A stretch of DNA of 64,000 nt, from positions 1 to 64,000 of the forward strand of contig JAFVTH010000003.1 in the NCBI GenBank assembly GCA_017503285.1. The letters are read 5' to 3'. This document shows, one piece after another, positions 46,251 through 56,600 of the stretch. Every line of letters starts with the position of its first letter. Within the stretch, counting starts at the first letter, position 1. The notes under the pieces are model-generated. The model searched no databases. It was not told where the DNA came from and worked only from the letters and a program-made list of their open reading frames with translations. A program made the position numbers and the translations under genes. This DNA comes from Clostridia bacterium. Lineage in GTDB: Bacteria; Bacillota; Clostridia; Oscillospirales; CAG-272.

Positions 46251-47111
46251 ATGAAAATATCAACAGAAATAATTTCAACCTCTCGTCACGTTGGCGAGCA
46301 TAAGGCAATAGAGCTTATCGCCAAGGCAGGCTTTGACTGCTGGGATTTTTCCATGTTCGATATGGTTCAACTGGACTGGGAAAAAATGGTCCCAATTCCA
46401 TCATCACATCCAACATCAGGAAGCGAGTACGCAAAATTCGCTAAGGAGCTTCGTAAGGTTGCAGATGACTGTGGTATTGAGTGTAACCAATCCCACGCAC
46501 CATTCCCAACCCGTATTGTAGGTCTTGACTTCATTAAAAGAGCAATAGAATGCACAGCCATTGCCGGTGGTAAAATTTGCATTGTTCATCCCGATAACAA
46601 CGCAAGCGCAGAGGATAATGCAGAAATGTATAAGGAGCTTTTGCCATTTGCAAAGGATCACGGTGTTAAGATAGCAACAGAGAATATGTGGAACTGGGAA
46701 AGCGGCGCTACACACAGCAGCTTTGCCGCTTGTGCAACCGCAGAAAGCTTTTGCCGTCATATTGACCTTGTAAACGACCCATATTTAGTTGCTTGCCTTG
46801 ACCTTGGCCACGCAGAAATGAAGGGCTCGGGAGATGGCGCACCATATATGATAAGACAGCTTGGCAATAGATTACAGGCACTCCATATCCATGACAATGA
46901 CCAGCTTCATGACAGCCACCAAATCCCATTTTCGATGAAAATCGACTTTGTCGAAATTGCAAGAGCCCTGAGAGAAATAGGCTACGATGGTGTGCTTACC
47001 CTTGAGGCTGACAGATACCTTCAGGCATATAACCGGGACAATGTTTTCGAAGGGGTTAAGAAGCTTGCCGAAAGTGCAAGAAGGCTTAGCGACCTAATCG
47101 AGCAAAAATAG
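46251..47111 (+). CDS. TIM-barrel sugar phosphate isomerase/epimerase
   Basis: A 286-residue member of the xylose-isomerase-like TIM barrel (AP endonuclease 2) superfamily. Metal-binding residues are seen in ATENMWNWE (Glu, about 143-145), CLDLGHAEM (Asp/His), LHIHDND (His) and LTLEADRY (Glu). Relatives include inosose dehydratase, tagatose epimerase and hydroxypyruvate isomerase. The gene stands alone, so the substrate cannot be deduced. Confidence 0.88.
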   Translation: MKISTEIISTSRHVGEHKAIELIAKAGFDCWDFSMFDMVQLDWEKMVPIPSSHPTSGSEYAKFAKELRKVADDCGIECNQSHAPFPTRIVGLDFIKRAIECTAIAGGKICIVHPDNNASAEDNAEMYKELLPFAKDHGVKIATENMWNWESGATHSSFAACATAESFCRHIDLVNDPYLVACLDLGHAEMKGSGDGAPYMIRQLGNRLQALHIHDNDQLHDSHQIPFSMKIDFVEIARALREIGYDGVLTLEADRYLQAYNRDNVFEGVKKLAESARRLSDLIEQK

Positions 47112-47193
47112 TAAAATCAAACAAAAACTAAGTGCGTGTAGGCAGTCATATGTAACATATTATAAAAAATTTTGCATATGAATAAAATTTTTC

Positions 47194-47222
47194 TTTACAA
47201 TCAATATTTTTTTTGATATACT
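47194..47222 (+). promoter_or_regulatory. Promoter of the CofE-like gene
   Basis: TTTACA (47194-47199), 17-nt spacer, TATACT (47217-47222), followed by a 68-nt leader. Confidence 0.55.
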
Positions 47223-47290
47223 TATATTTGTTAATAAATCTTTTGCCCAATTTTTGCCGAATTGGACAGTAAAAAGGAGCGTATAAATTT

Positions 47291-48484
47291 ATGAGTCGTA
47301 TGGTCGGTACAGTATCAAGAGGTCTTCGTGCACCAATCATCCGTCAGGGTGACGACCTTGTTGAAATTGTTACAAATTCCGTTCTTGAGGCAAGCCTTGA
47401 CGATGGCTTTGCAGTGAAAAATCGTGACGTTGTTGCAATGACAGAGGCAATTGTTGCAAGGGCGCAGGGCAACTACGCAACCGTTGACGATATTGCAAAG
47501 GATGTTAAAGCAAAGCTTGGCGGTGGCACAATAGGTGTTATTTTCCCAATCCTCAGCCGTAACCGTTTTGCTATCTGCCTTCGTGGTATTGCAAAGGGTG
47601 CAAAGAAGGTTGTTCTTATGCTTTCTTACCCATCTGACGAGGTTGGTAACCATCTTATTAGCCTTGATAAGCTTGATGAGAAGGGTATTGACCCATACAA
47701 GGACGTATTAGATCTTAAAACATATAGAGAGCTTTTTGGTTACGAAAAGCACACCTTCACAGGCGTTGACTATGTAGAGTATTACGAAATGCTTATCAGA
47801 GAAAGCGGTGCTGATGTAGAGATTATCTTTGCAAACGACCCAAGAGCAATCCTTAACTACACAAAAGCGGTTCTTAACTGTGATATTCACACTCGCTTCC
47901 GCACAAAGAGACTTCTTAAGAATGCAGGCGCTGAGGTTGTTTGCGGTCTTGACGAAATTCTTAATGCTCCTGTAGACGGCAGTGGCTATAACGAAAATTA
48001 TGGACTTCTCGGCTCTAACAAGGCAACAGAGGATAAGGTTAAGCTTTTCCCAAGAGATTGCCAAAAGCTTGTTGAGGACATTCAAGCAAAGCTTTATGAA
48101 AAGACAGGCAAGCACGTAGAGGTTATGGTTTATGGTGACGGTGCGTTTAAGGACCCGGTTGGTAAGATTTGGGAGCTTGCTGACCCAATCGTTTCTCCGG
48201 CATACACAAGTGGTCTTGAGGGCACACCAAACGAGATTAAGATTAAGTATATAGCTGATAACGAGTTTGCAAGCCTTTCCGGCGACGCACTTAAGGAAGC
48301 TATAAAGGGCAAGATTCAGGAAAAGGATAGCAACCTTGTTGGTAAAATGGCATCTGAGGGTACAACTCCAAGACGTCTTACAGACCTTATCGGTTCACTT
48401 TGTGACCTTACATCTGGCTCTGGCGATAAGGGTACACCTATCGTTTATATCCAAGGCTACTTTGATAACTACACAACAGAATAA
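47291..48484 (+). CDS. CofE-like (coenzyme F420-0 gamma-glutamyl ligase family) protein
   Basis: A 397-residue protein of the F420 ligase family. Family features include the N-terminal TVSRGLRAPIIRQGDDLVEI, VVAMTEAIVARAQGNY, and a C-terminal region with GDGAFKDPVGKIWELADP. In archaea and Actinobacteria CofE adds glutamates to F420. Clostridia generally lack F420 and no other F420 gene is seen here, so the substrate in this organism is unknown. It stands alone with its own promoter and terminator. The length exceeds the archaeal enzyme (about 250). Confidence 0.85.
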   Translation: MSRMVGTVSRGLRAPIIRQGDDLVEIVTNSVLEASLDDGFAVKNRDVVAMTEAIVARAQGNYATVDDIAKDVKAKLGGGTIGVIFPILSRNRFAICLRGIAKGAKKVVLMLSYPSDEVGNHLISLDKLDEKGIDPYKDVLDLKTYRELFGYEKHTFTGVDYVEYYEMLIRESGADVEIIFANDPRAILNYTKAVLNCDIHTRFRTKRLLKNAGAEVVCGLDEILNAPVDGSGYNENYGLLGSNKATEDKVKLFPRDCQKLVEDIQAKLYEKTGKHVEVMVYGDGAFKDPVGKIWELADPIVSPAYTSGLEGTPNEIKIKYIADNEFASLSGDALKEAIKGKIQEKDSNLVGKMASEGTTPRRLTDLIGSLCDLTSGSGDKGTPIVYIQGYFDNYTTE

Positions 48485-48488
48485 AATT

Positions 48489-48518
48489 AAAGAGACCCGA
48501 TTTTGGGTCTCTTTTTTT
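48489..48518 (+). terminator. Terminator of the CofE-like gene
   Basis: Stem AAAGAGACCC/GGGTCTCTTT with a 6-nt loop and T7 tail. Confidence 0.9.
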
Positions 48519-48576
48519 GCTTTTATCCTTGCTTTTACCATATAAAATATGGTACAATAATAAATGAGGTGATAAT

Positions 48577-48966
48577 ATGAAAATTATTGTCTGTATAGAC
48601 GACAAAAAAGGGATGCTTTTCAACAAAAGGAGACAAAGCAGAGACCGCTTGTTGATTGAAAATTTAGAAAAGCACTTAGCTGGCAGGGAAGTATATATAA
48701 GCCCATACTCTAAGGCGCTTTTTGAAAAGTCAGCTATCAATTATAAGGTGGTCGAAAACCCCATAGAAGTAGGGCAGGGCTATGCATTTATAGAAAACAC
48801 GCCCCTACCAAACGATGCAGAGGAAATAGTTGTTTATCATTGGAATAGACACTACCCGGCTGACACCTATTTTACAATGGATATAAGCGCATATAATAAG
48901 ACATCATCAGAGGAATTTGTTGGCTCCTCCCATGAAAAAATTACAAAAGAGGTATACGTTAAATGA
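48577..48966 (+). CDS. Small soluble protein of unknown function, coupled to a nuclease gene
   Basis: A 129-residue cytoplasmic protein (no signal or TM segment) that begins MKIIVCIDDKKGMLFNKRRQSRD. It has a conserved-looking VVYHWNRHYPAD segment. No family is recognised with confidence. The start has GAGGTG upstream and a TTGCTT/TACAAT promoter (18-nt spacer) lies around 48529-48558. Its stop overlaps the secreted nuclease gene by 4 nt, so the two are translationally coupled; an immunity or accessory role would be a guess from position only. Confidence 0.75.
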   Translation: MKIIVCIDDKKGMLFNKRRQSRDRLLIENLEKHLAGREVYISPYSKALFEKSAINYKVVENPIEVGQGYAFIENTPLPNDAEEIVVYHWNRHYPADTYFTMDISAYNKTSSEEFVGSSHEKITKEVYVK

Positions 48967-49991
48967 AGAAATTTTTAATATCGGCTTTAACTCTTTTACT
49001 GGTTCTGTGCTTCATACTAACAGGCTGTGATTTTCTTGAAATCCCACCAATAGATACAGGCTCAAGCACAGGCACAAGTACAGGTACAGATACAAGCACA
49101 GGCTCAGGACAAACCACACCACCTGTTTTAGACGATGCTAATTTACCCGAGTATGAAATCGAGGGCATTCCGTCATATAGCGGAGAGCCATATGTTGCAC
49201 TTAATGATAATCAGCCACAGTTTACAAGTCAGGACTTAACAACCGAGTCCTATGAGTTTTATAGTGAGCTTGATAGCCTTGGCAGGTGCCAAATGGTTAT
49301 TGCCTGCATTGGCATTGACCTTATGCCAACCGAGGACAGGGGCAGTATAAGCAGCGTTACCCCATCTGGCTGGGTGCAGGCAAAGTACGACATTGTTAGC
49401 GGTAAAGTTCTTTATAACCGTTGCCACCTTATCGGTCATCAGCTAACAGGCGAGAATGCAAATAAGAGAAATCTTATCACAGGCACAAGATATCTAAATA
49501 TAGACGGTATGCTTCCCTTTGAGAATATGATTGCCGACTATGTTAAGGAAACAGAAAACCACGTTTTATTTAGAGTTACCCCACTTTTCTATGGAAACAA
49601 CCTTGTTGCAACAGGCGTTCAAATGGAGGCATATTCCATAGAGGATGAGGGAGAGGGCATTTGCTTTAACGTTTTTGCATATAACGTTCAACCGGGTATA
49701 GCAATTAACTATCTTACAGGAGAGAGCTACCTTGCAGGGGAGGTACCAACCCCGGACCAAAGCCAAACTCAAACTGAAATACAAACAGGCACATCGGGCG
49801 ACGGCTCTTTAGCAGACGACCCGGAGCTTAATGAGCAAACCTACATACTAAACACAAGCAGCAAAAAATACCACAAGCCCACCTGCTCAGGCGTTACCAC
49901 AATGAAGGAAGAGAATAAGCAGGAGTACACAGGCACCAAGGAAGAGCTTGAAAGCCAAGGCTACGAGGCATGTGGCACATGCAAGCCATAA
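48963..49991 (+). CDS. Secreted DNA/RNA non-specific endonuclease lipoprotein
   Basis: A 342-residue lipoprotein with lipobox LTGC (about residue 20), then a Ser/Thr/Gly-rich linker. The core (about residues 70-250) is a beta-beta-alpha-metal nuclease of the EndA/NucA type. The catalytic His region reads NRCHLIGHQLTG (about 153-164) and the metal Asn lies in NKRNLITGT. The C-terminal ~50 residues (YILNTSSKKYHKPTC, then CGTC) form a small Cys-rich domain found at the end of such proteins. It is probably used for nutrient DNA breakdown or DNA uptake at the cell surface. Confidence 0.88.
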   Translation: MKKFLISALTLLLVLCFILTGCDFLEIPPIDTGSSTGTSTGTDTSTGSGQTTPPVLDDANLPEYEIEGIPSYSGEPYVALNDNQPQFTSQDLTTESYEFYSELDSLGRCQMVIACIGIDLMPTEDRGSISSVTPSGWVQAKYDIVSGKVLYNRCHLIGHQLTGENANKRNLITGTRYLNIDGMLPFENMIADYVKETENHVLFRVTPLFYGNNLVATGVQMEAYSIEDEGEGICFNVFAYNVQPGIAINYLTGESYLAGEVPTPDQSQTQTEIQTGTSGDGSLADDPELNEQTYILNTSSKKYHKPTCSGVTTMKEENKQEYTGTKEELESQGYEACGTCKP

Positions 49992-50000
49992 CAAACAAAA

Positions 50001-50029
50001 AAAGAAGCCGTTTTATACGGCTTCTTTTT
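50001..50029. terminator. Terminator after the nuclease gene
   Basis: A 10-bp stem AAAGAAGCCG/CGGCTTCTTT with a 7-nt loop, between convergent genes. Confidence 0.85.
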
Positions 50030-50492
50030 ATTCGTAAAGCAAATTTTCAATATAAGAGATTTTTCGTTTAGCCCTAAAGCTAGTTATAAATAGAGATATG
50101 CCATCTACTATTAATAAAATGCTGGACATAACAATGAAAGCAATTCCAAGACTTTCGTAAAATGCTAACAATATAATTCCACAAATGAGAGCAGTTATAA
50201 GAACAGAAATCGAAATTAAAAATTGAATTGGGAAATAACCCATTTTTACTATGCAACCATCTTCTGTATCAGTAAAGCTACCTTTAATGTACACACCACT
50301 GTATCTGGAAAATAGAGGCCTTGTTTTTCTTACTAAAAACCCCTTTTCATTTACTGTGCCCACCAGTGGTAATTCAGTAAGCTCCCTGTCAAAAATCCAA
50401 GCTCCAACGCTTTTATCAGTATACGCCTTCAGCTTAACACAAAGGTCTAAGGAGCTTTGTGCTAAAAATTTTATTGTTCGTTTAAAAAGCAC
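50028..50492 (-). CDS. Two-TM membrane protein of unknown function
   Basis: A 154-residue protein starting at GTG 50492 with an AAGGAGGA site. Residues 1-85 are soluble and the TM segments lie at about 89-109 and 116-137. No family is recognised. It lies upstream of nothing co-directional except the end of the window segment toward the nuclease, so context gives no function. Confidence 0.65.
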   Translation of the reverse strand: MLFKRTIKFLAQSSLDLCVKLKAYTDKSVGAWIFDRELTELPLVGTVNEKGFLVRKTRPLFSRYSGVYIKGSFTDTEDGCIVKMGYFPIQFLISISVLITALICGIILLAFYESLGIAFIVMSSILLIVDGISLFITSFRAKRKISYIENLLYE

Positions 50493-50519
50493 GGTATCCT
50501 CCTTGAAAGCCTGTTAAAC

Positions 50520-52052
50520 TTATAGCACCTCAACAGCCTTTCCTTCAACCAAAAGACCTTTTTTGTAGAGCTTCATAAAGTTGGCAAATTTTGCTTTTTC
50601 CTCATCACTTGCCATAACTGTTTCCTTTTCACAGCTTGCAAATAGCTTGTCAAGGAAGCCCTCAAGCGTATCGCCACCAACAACATTGTAAAGAGCAAGC
50701 ACGCTAACGCCCCAAGCGCCACCCTCGCCTGCATTCTTCATAACAGTAATAGGTGCATTAAGCGCCGCACTCATAGCATTTGCGCCAACAAATGGGGTTT
50801 TGAAAAATCCACCGTGTCCGCAAATATCATCAATTTGTACATTTTCCTCGTTTAGCGCTTCCATACCAATGCTCATAGCACCGAGAGCAGAGTAAAGCTG
50901 CATTTGCATAAAGTTTGCAAGTGAAAGCTTACCAGCGGGAAGCCTTGCAATTAGAGGAATACCGCTTTCCATGCCCACAATAGGCTCACCGGAAAGGAAG
51001 TTGTAGCCAACAACCCCACCCACATCAGAATCACTCTCAAGGGACTTTTCGTAAAGCTTGTCAAAAAGTGTACCCTTCTTGATAGTACCGCCGGCAAGCT
51101 CAATAACCTCGTTAAATAGACTTGCCCAAGCATTAATTTCAGAAGTAAAGTTGTTTGCGTGTACCATAGCAACAGGAGCGCCGGATGGAGTAGCAACAAT
51201 GTCAATAGATTCATTTACCTTTGTAAGGGGCTTTTCAAGCACCACCATAGCAAAAGCAGATATACCTGCAGAAACATTTCCTGTGCGCATTTTAACAGCG
51301 TTTGTAGCCACCATACCTGTGCCTGCATCTCCCTCAGGTGGGCAAAGCTTAGCGCCGGGCTTAAGTGTGCCTGTTGGGTCCAGCAAAAGAGCACCGGCTT
51401 CGGTGAGCGTACCTGCATCAGCTCCGGCTGGCAAAGCCTCAGGCAAAAGCCTATATAGGTCCTCATTTATGCCATGCTTAGCAAGCAAAGCATTAAATTT
51501 TGCAATTCTTTCCTTGTCATATGTATCGCCAAGAATAGGGAACATACCTGCTGCATCGCCAATGCCAAGCACCCTTTTGCCTGTTAGCATCCAATGCACA
51601 TAGCCTGCAAGGGTAGTAAGAAAATCAACCTTGGAAATATGCTCCTCGCCGTTCAAAACAGCCTGGTAGTAGTGTGATGCGCTCCAACGCTGTGGCATAT
51701 TAAAATTAAGCTCCGAGGAAAGCTTCTTAGCTGCCTCGGCTGTGTTGGTGTTTCTCCAGGTTCTAAATGGAACAAGCAGCTCCCCGTCCTTATCAAAGGC
51801 AAGATAGCCGTGCATCATAGCAGAAATACCAATTCCGTCAAGGCTTTCAATACTCTTACCGTAATTTTCGCAAAGTGATTTGTAAGAGTCCTGCAGTCCC
51901 TTCCAAACAGCCTCAAGAGAGTAGGTCCAAAGCCCGTTTTCAAGCTGATTTTCCCACTCGTGTGCGCCCTGTGCAATTACAGTGGCATTTTCGTCAATCA
52001 AAACCGACTTTATTCTTGTTGAGCCAAGCTCAATACCCAAAATTTTTTTCAT
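50520..52052 (-). CDS. FGGY-family carbohydrate kinase
   Basis: A 510-residue sugar kinase of the ASKHA fold. The phosphate-1 loop reads LGIELGSTRIKSVLI at the N terminus. The substrate-domain segment GIGISAMMHGYLAF and C-terminal IDDICGHGGFFKTP with nearby glycines are family features. ATG 52052 has a GAGGT site; the upstream in-frame start does not. Length and motifs suit a xylulokinase or ribulokinase-like enzyme. araA lies elsewhere in the window, so a pentulose substrate is plausible but not shown. Confidence 0.85.
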   Translation of the reverse strand: MKKILGIELGSTRIKSVLIDENATVIAQGAHEWENQLENGLWTYSLEAVWKGLQDSYKSLCENYGKSIESLDGIGISAMMHGYLAFDKDGELLVPFRTWRNTNTAEAAKKLSSELNFNMPQRWSASHYYQAVLNGEEHISKVDFLTTLAGYVHWMLTGKRVLGIGDAAGMFPILGDTYDKERIAKFNALLAKHGINEDLYRLLPEALPAGADAGTLTEAGALLLDPTGTLKPGAKLCPPEGDAGTGMVATNAVKMRTGNVSAGISAFAMVVLEKPLTKVNESIDIVATPSGAPVAMVHANNFTSEINAWASLFNEVIELAGGTIKKGTLFDKLYEKSLESDSDVGGVVGYNFLSGEPIVGMESGIPLIARLPAGKLSLANFMQMQLYSALGAMSIGMEALNEENVQIDDICGHGGFFKTPFVGANAMSAALNAPITVMKNAGEGGAWGVSVLALYNVVGGDTLEGFLDKLFASCEKETVMASDEEKAKFANFMKLYKKGLLVEGKAVEVL

Positions 52053-52132
52053 AATAAAGACCTCATAAAAATATTTCTTATAAATAAATTGTAGCATACT
52101 TTCAAGCTTATTTCAATTATTATTTGAAAAAT

Positions 52133-52163
52133 AAAAGGGACGGATATATCTCCGTCTCCTTTT
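52133..52163 (-). terminator. Terminator of mntP
   Basis: On the minus strand GGAGACGGA/TCCGTCCC forms an imperfect stem with a T-rich tail, just after the mntP stop codon. Confidence 0.7.
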
Positions 52164-52165
52164 GG

Positions 52166-52750
52166 TCAAAACCAGCTGGAAATAAAAATTTCCAAACCAA
52201 TAAAAATTAAAATTGCACCGCCCAAAATTCCTGCCTTACCGGCAAGCTTAGTGCCGGCTTGCTTGCCGATAAAAATACCCACAAAGCAAATAAAGAATGT
52301 CAGAACACCGATTATAAGGCAGGCAAGAAGTGCCTCCAGCCAGTTATATTCAGAAATAGTAAACCCAACAGAAAGTGCATCAATAGATGTGGCAACACCC
52401 TGTATCAAAAGCGCACCTATGCCAACAGCAGGCTTTTCCTCTGTTGAGTCCTTGCTTTTAATACCCTCGAAAAGCATTTTGCCGCCAATAAAGCCAAGTA
52501 ATATAAGGGCAATCCAAGGTATAAATTTTTCAAAATCCTCAAAAAGAGTAGCAATCGTGTGTACGCAAACCCAGCCTATCATAGGCATAGCAAATTGGAA
52601 AAAGGCAAAAATGCCACTTACGCCACACATTTTCAGCTTGCTCATCTTAGGCTCATTAAGACCGTTTGCAAGGGAAACGGAAAAAGCATCCATAGCAAGA
52701 CCAATACCTAAAAGCAGGCTATACAAAAAGAAATGAAAATCTAAATTCAC
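52166..52750 (-). CDS. mntP: Manganese efflux pump MntP
   Basis: MntP exports Mn2+ across the cytoplasmic membrane. The 194-residue protein has six TM segments and two copies of the family motif: GLAMDAFSVSLANG near the N terminus and GVATSIDALSVGFT around residue 110, each with the key Asp. A GTG start at 52750 with GAGGG upstream is chosen, as it places the first TM segment normally; an ATG at 52777 is the alternative. A consensus promoter leaves a leader of only about 30-40 nt, with no room for a yybP-ykoY Mn riboswitch. Confidence 0.9.
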   Translation of the reverse strand: MNLDFHFFLYSLLLGIGLAMDAFSVSLANGLNEPKMSKLKMCGVSGIFAFFQFAMPMIGWVCVHTIATLFEDFEKFIPWIALILLGFIGGKMLFEGIKSKDSTEEKPAVGIGALLIQGVATSIDALSVGFTISEYNWLEALLACLIIGVLTFFICFVGIFIGKQAGTKLAGKAGILGGAILIFIGLEIFISSWF

Positions 52751-52788
52751 GCCGTCCCTCGTATCAAAAATCAGCATTAGCGTGGTAT

Positions 52789-52817
52789 ATTCTAGCACAA
52801 AAGCATCTCCCTGTCAA
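52789..52817 (-). promoter_or_regulatory. Promoter of mntP
   Basis: On the minus strand TTGACA (52817-52812), 17-nt spacer, TAGAAT (52794-52789). Confidence 0.75.
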
Positions 52818-52845
52818 ATATTTTCTTTTACATATAACAAAAATA

Positions 52846-52874
52846 TTGAAACTAACTTATAAAAATGCTAAAAT
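52846..52874 (+). promoter_or_regulatory. Promoter of the EEP hydrolase gene
   Basis: TTGAAA (52846-52851), 17-nt spacer, TAAAAT (52869-52874), 27 nt before the start codon. Confidence 0.6.
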
Positions 52875-52901
52875 AAAGAAAAAAACCCTAGGAGAAAAAT
52901 T

Positions 52902-53594
52902 ATGAAAATAATGAGCTTTAACACCCAGCACTGTGTAAATTACATAGAGCAAAGGGTAGATTACGATATAATGGCAAAGGCAATAATGGATTGTGGCGCC
53001 GATATAGTTGGTCTTAACGAGATGTATGATGAGGGGTCTATATTTGGCAGACAAACCGAAAAGCTTTCACAGCTTACAGGGCTTGAAAACCACTATTTTG
53101 GCTATGCCATAGATATACCGGGCGAGGGACCCTACGGAAACGGCTTTTTATCAAGATACAAAATCCTAAATGCTGAAACAATTCTAATCCCCGACCCAAG
53201 TCCAAGAAAATATAACGGCTACTACGAAACAAGATGCATACTTAAAATAAAGCTTGAAAACGGTCTTACCGTTATGGTCGTTCACTTTGGCTTAAACCCG
53301 GACGAGCATGAAAACGCTGTGAAGACAATAGTAGAGAATTTAGAGCCAAAAAAATGCGTTTTAATGGGCGACTTTAATGTTGAACCATCAAATCCTGTGT
53401 TAAAGCCCATTTACGAAAAAATGTGCGACACAGAGCACCTGTACCCCTGCCCCCGCAAGAGCTGGCCATCTGATAAGCCAAAAATGAAAATAGACTACAT
53501 TTTCACAACCCCTGACATAGAGCAGGTGTCCGCCGACATCCCTGAGCTTATCGCCTCAGACCACCGTCCACACCTTGCCGAAATTAAATTCTAA
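52902..53594 (+). CDS. Endonuclease/exonuclease/phosphatase-family hydrolase
   Basis: A 230-residue cytoplasmic protein of the Mg-dependent EEP superfamily. Catalytic and metal residues are visible in MSFNTQH (Asn), VGLNEMYDEG (Glu), VVHFGLNPDE (His), MGDFNVEPSN (Asp/Asn) and SDHRPH (Asp/His). The substrate could be nucleic acid, a sphingomyelin-like lipid or an inositol phosphate; the sequence does not decide. A large lipoprotein gene starts 20 nt downstream on the same strand. Confidence 0.87.
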   Translation: MKIMSFNTQHCVNYIEQRVDYDIMAKAIMDCGADIVGLNEMYDEGSIFGRQTEKLSQLTGLENHYFGYAIDIPGEGPYGNGFLSRYKILNAETILIPDPSPRKYNGYYETRCILKIKLENGLTVMVVHFGLNPDEHENAVKTIVENLEPKKCVLMGDFNVEPSNPVLKPIYEKMCDTEHLYPCPRKSWPSDKPKMKIDYIFTTPDIEQVSADIPELIASDHRPHLAEIKF

Positions 53595-53614
53595 CCTTTC
53601 AAGGATACGATAAT

Positions 53615-56600
53615 ATGAAAAACAAAGCAAATATTAAGATTTTCCTAATTTTATTAATTGCCACAATTGTAACGATACTATTTGTTTCATGCAATACAGA
53701 AACAGTTAATGTTACATTTTCACAAGGTGATGGCTATCCAGATGTAATTGTAGCGATTGAAAAAGGAGGTACAATTTCCGATCTTCCAACACCAAAGTCT
53801 GTTACAGGCTACGATGTTAGATGGGAAGAAAAGGATTTAACAAGCATACAGGGTGATACAATTGTAAAAGCAATAAAAACACCTATTCAATATCAAATCA
53901 CTTATGTTTTGAATGGAGGTAGCAACCATTCAAGCAATATATCAAGCTACGATATAACAACGACACATTCCTTCCTTGCTCCTCAAAAAACTGGATACAT
54001 ATTTAATGGCTGGTTCAAAAATGAAGATCTTAGCGAACCAATTTCTAAAATTTCCGCAGGTCAAACAGGAAACATAACCCTCTATGCTAGCTGGGAGCCC
54101 GAGGAATATGATATAACTTTTGTTCAAGGCGACGGTTATCCTGATGTAGTTTTAAGAGTGAAAAGAGGGGAAAGCATTACTGAATTGCCAAAACCCAAGA
54201 ATGTTTTAGGATACGATGTAAAATGGGAGGATAAGGATCTTACAAGTATCCAGGGCGCAATGACAATAAATGCAGTTAAAACATTAATTGATTATCCAAT
54301 AAACTATATGTATTTGGATGGAGCAGCAAATCTAAATCCAAAAACATACAACATAGAAAGTGGATTTACTCTTATAAATCCTGTGCGCTCCAACTATGTA
54401 TTTTTAGGTTGGTATAGTGATGAAAGCTTAAAAACTCCAATTACCGAAATTAGACAAGGCACCACAGGAGAACTAAACATTTATGCCAGCTGGATCGAAT
54501 ATGATCCTGATATGGATTATGCTATAATAACATTTGATACAAAAGGTGGAAGCACAATTGCACCACAAGCAATATTGAAAAATACTGCTATAACAGAGCC
54601 AGAGGAACCAACCAAGGCAGGATATATCTTTGATGGATGGTACTATAATGGAGAATTGTGGAAGTTTGTAGGATATACAGCATCTGAAAGCATTACTCTT
54701 GAAGCTCAATGGAAACTGGAATATTACAAAATAGAGTATTTTCCAAACGGTGGAGTAATAAATACATCAAAGCCAATTACATATAACACGGAAATGGAAA
54801 TAGCTTCTTTACCAATCCCAGTAAAGGATGGCTATACATTCGGTGGATGGTATACTGAGAGCATCCTACAAAATTTATTACCTCAAATAGCAAAAGGAAC
54901 AACAGGAAACTTATCACTTTATGCTCGTTGGATTGCTAAAGACAATGTATTAGTGCTTGACGCTAACGGAGCAAGTGGTAATATGGAGAGCGTTACAGTA
55001 AAGACTGATGAAACAATCACCTTGCCACAAAATCAATTTTTTATAAATGAGTATTACAAATTTAGTGGTTGGTCAACAAGCGCTGACGGTCAGGTTGAGT
55101 ATTTGGACGGGGCAGAATTTAAAATGTCGCCAAATGGTCCATTTGCTTTGTATGCAATTTGGGAAAAGCTTCCCGTGACAATAACTATTGATAGCAACGG
55201 TGCAACAGGCGGTAGCGTTGAGAATATAAGTGTTGTACCCGGAAACACCTTCACAGTTCCCAAAAACACCTTTACCAAAGAGGGATATGCTGTAAGAGAA
55301 GACTACGAATGGTCTCTGTATTGTAATACCTGTGGATCATATAGCTGTGGAGAAACCGAGCTTGACAGTTCTCTTAATGAAGGGGATGAGGTCATAGTAC
55401 CGTCATACCACGACTATAAGCTAATTGCCTTATTTAGAGCACTTAGATATTATGATCTTAAGTTAATTGATTCAAACGGAGTACAAGTTAGAACTCTTGC
55501 AGATAACGAAAAGGTGGGCACCTTGCCAACACTTGAAAGAGAGGGATATACATTTCTTGGTTGGTATGGTGGTAATTTTACTAATAAATTAACAGGTGAC
55601 CAGTATTTGAGCTGTGACATGATAATAATGCCTTTGTGGACTAAAAACACAAGTACAGAACCATCAAACCCCTGTGGACCAAGTGAAAATATTGCAAAAT
55701 ATGCCGAAATTATATATTTTAGTGGGCAAGAGGATAACCCAAGCACGGAAGTTGACGAGAGCGAAACGGGAATGTGGTGGGCTGTAAACTGGGAGGCATT
55801 GGTTGATGGCGATATAACAACAGGTACAAGTTCGCCAAAAATAGGCTCATATAAGTTGGTTTTCGATTATTATAAAAACAGACAAATTGAAAAAGTAGTT
55901 TTTCATTGTAACGGCAAGGGCTTTTTGGATAATGGATCATTCACGACTATTAAAGAAGACGTTTTCAACAATACGAATATAGAAGTGCTAATCTATAGCG
56001 AAAATGGAGTTTTAGTACAAGAGCTGTCTTATACTAACATAAATACCACATTCATTGAAATTCCTGTTTATGATGAAATATCAAGAATTGAGTTTCAAAT
56101 TGCGGGTGGTTATCAGTTTTACAATGGAGCAGGATATCTGTGGGAAATGGAGATTTTTGAATCAAAGGCAGAGCATAACTATGAAATGGTTGATGTTTTG
56201 ACCCCAACCTGCTCAACAAATGGTGCATATGTATATGAGTGTCAATGCGGAGCAAGAAAGTATGAAATGATTTCCAAAAATGAAGCTCACATCTATATAG
56301 AAGATTACATTGATGAGGAAACAGGAATTACCTACTATACTTGTGTATTGTGTGAAGAAACTATGGAAAAATTGCCATTAGAGTCTGGTCACAGCTGGGA
56401 TAATGGAACTGTAGTATTACCGACTTGCGCAGAACAAGGATACACAGAGTATAAATGCACCGATAATGGCTGTGAAATGTCATACAAAACAGACTTTACA
56501 CTATGCCTTGGTCACATTTGGGATGAAGGGCATGTTACCAAACTACCTACATCTGACGTATGTGGTAAAAGGGAATTAACTTGCCAAAGAGATGGATGCG

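Noticed and set aside
52751..52812. yybP-ykoY manganese riboswitch upstream of mntP
   Set aside because: The promoter leaves only about 30-40 nt of leader, too short for the riboswitch, and the conserved loop sequences are absent.
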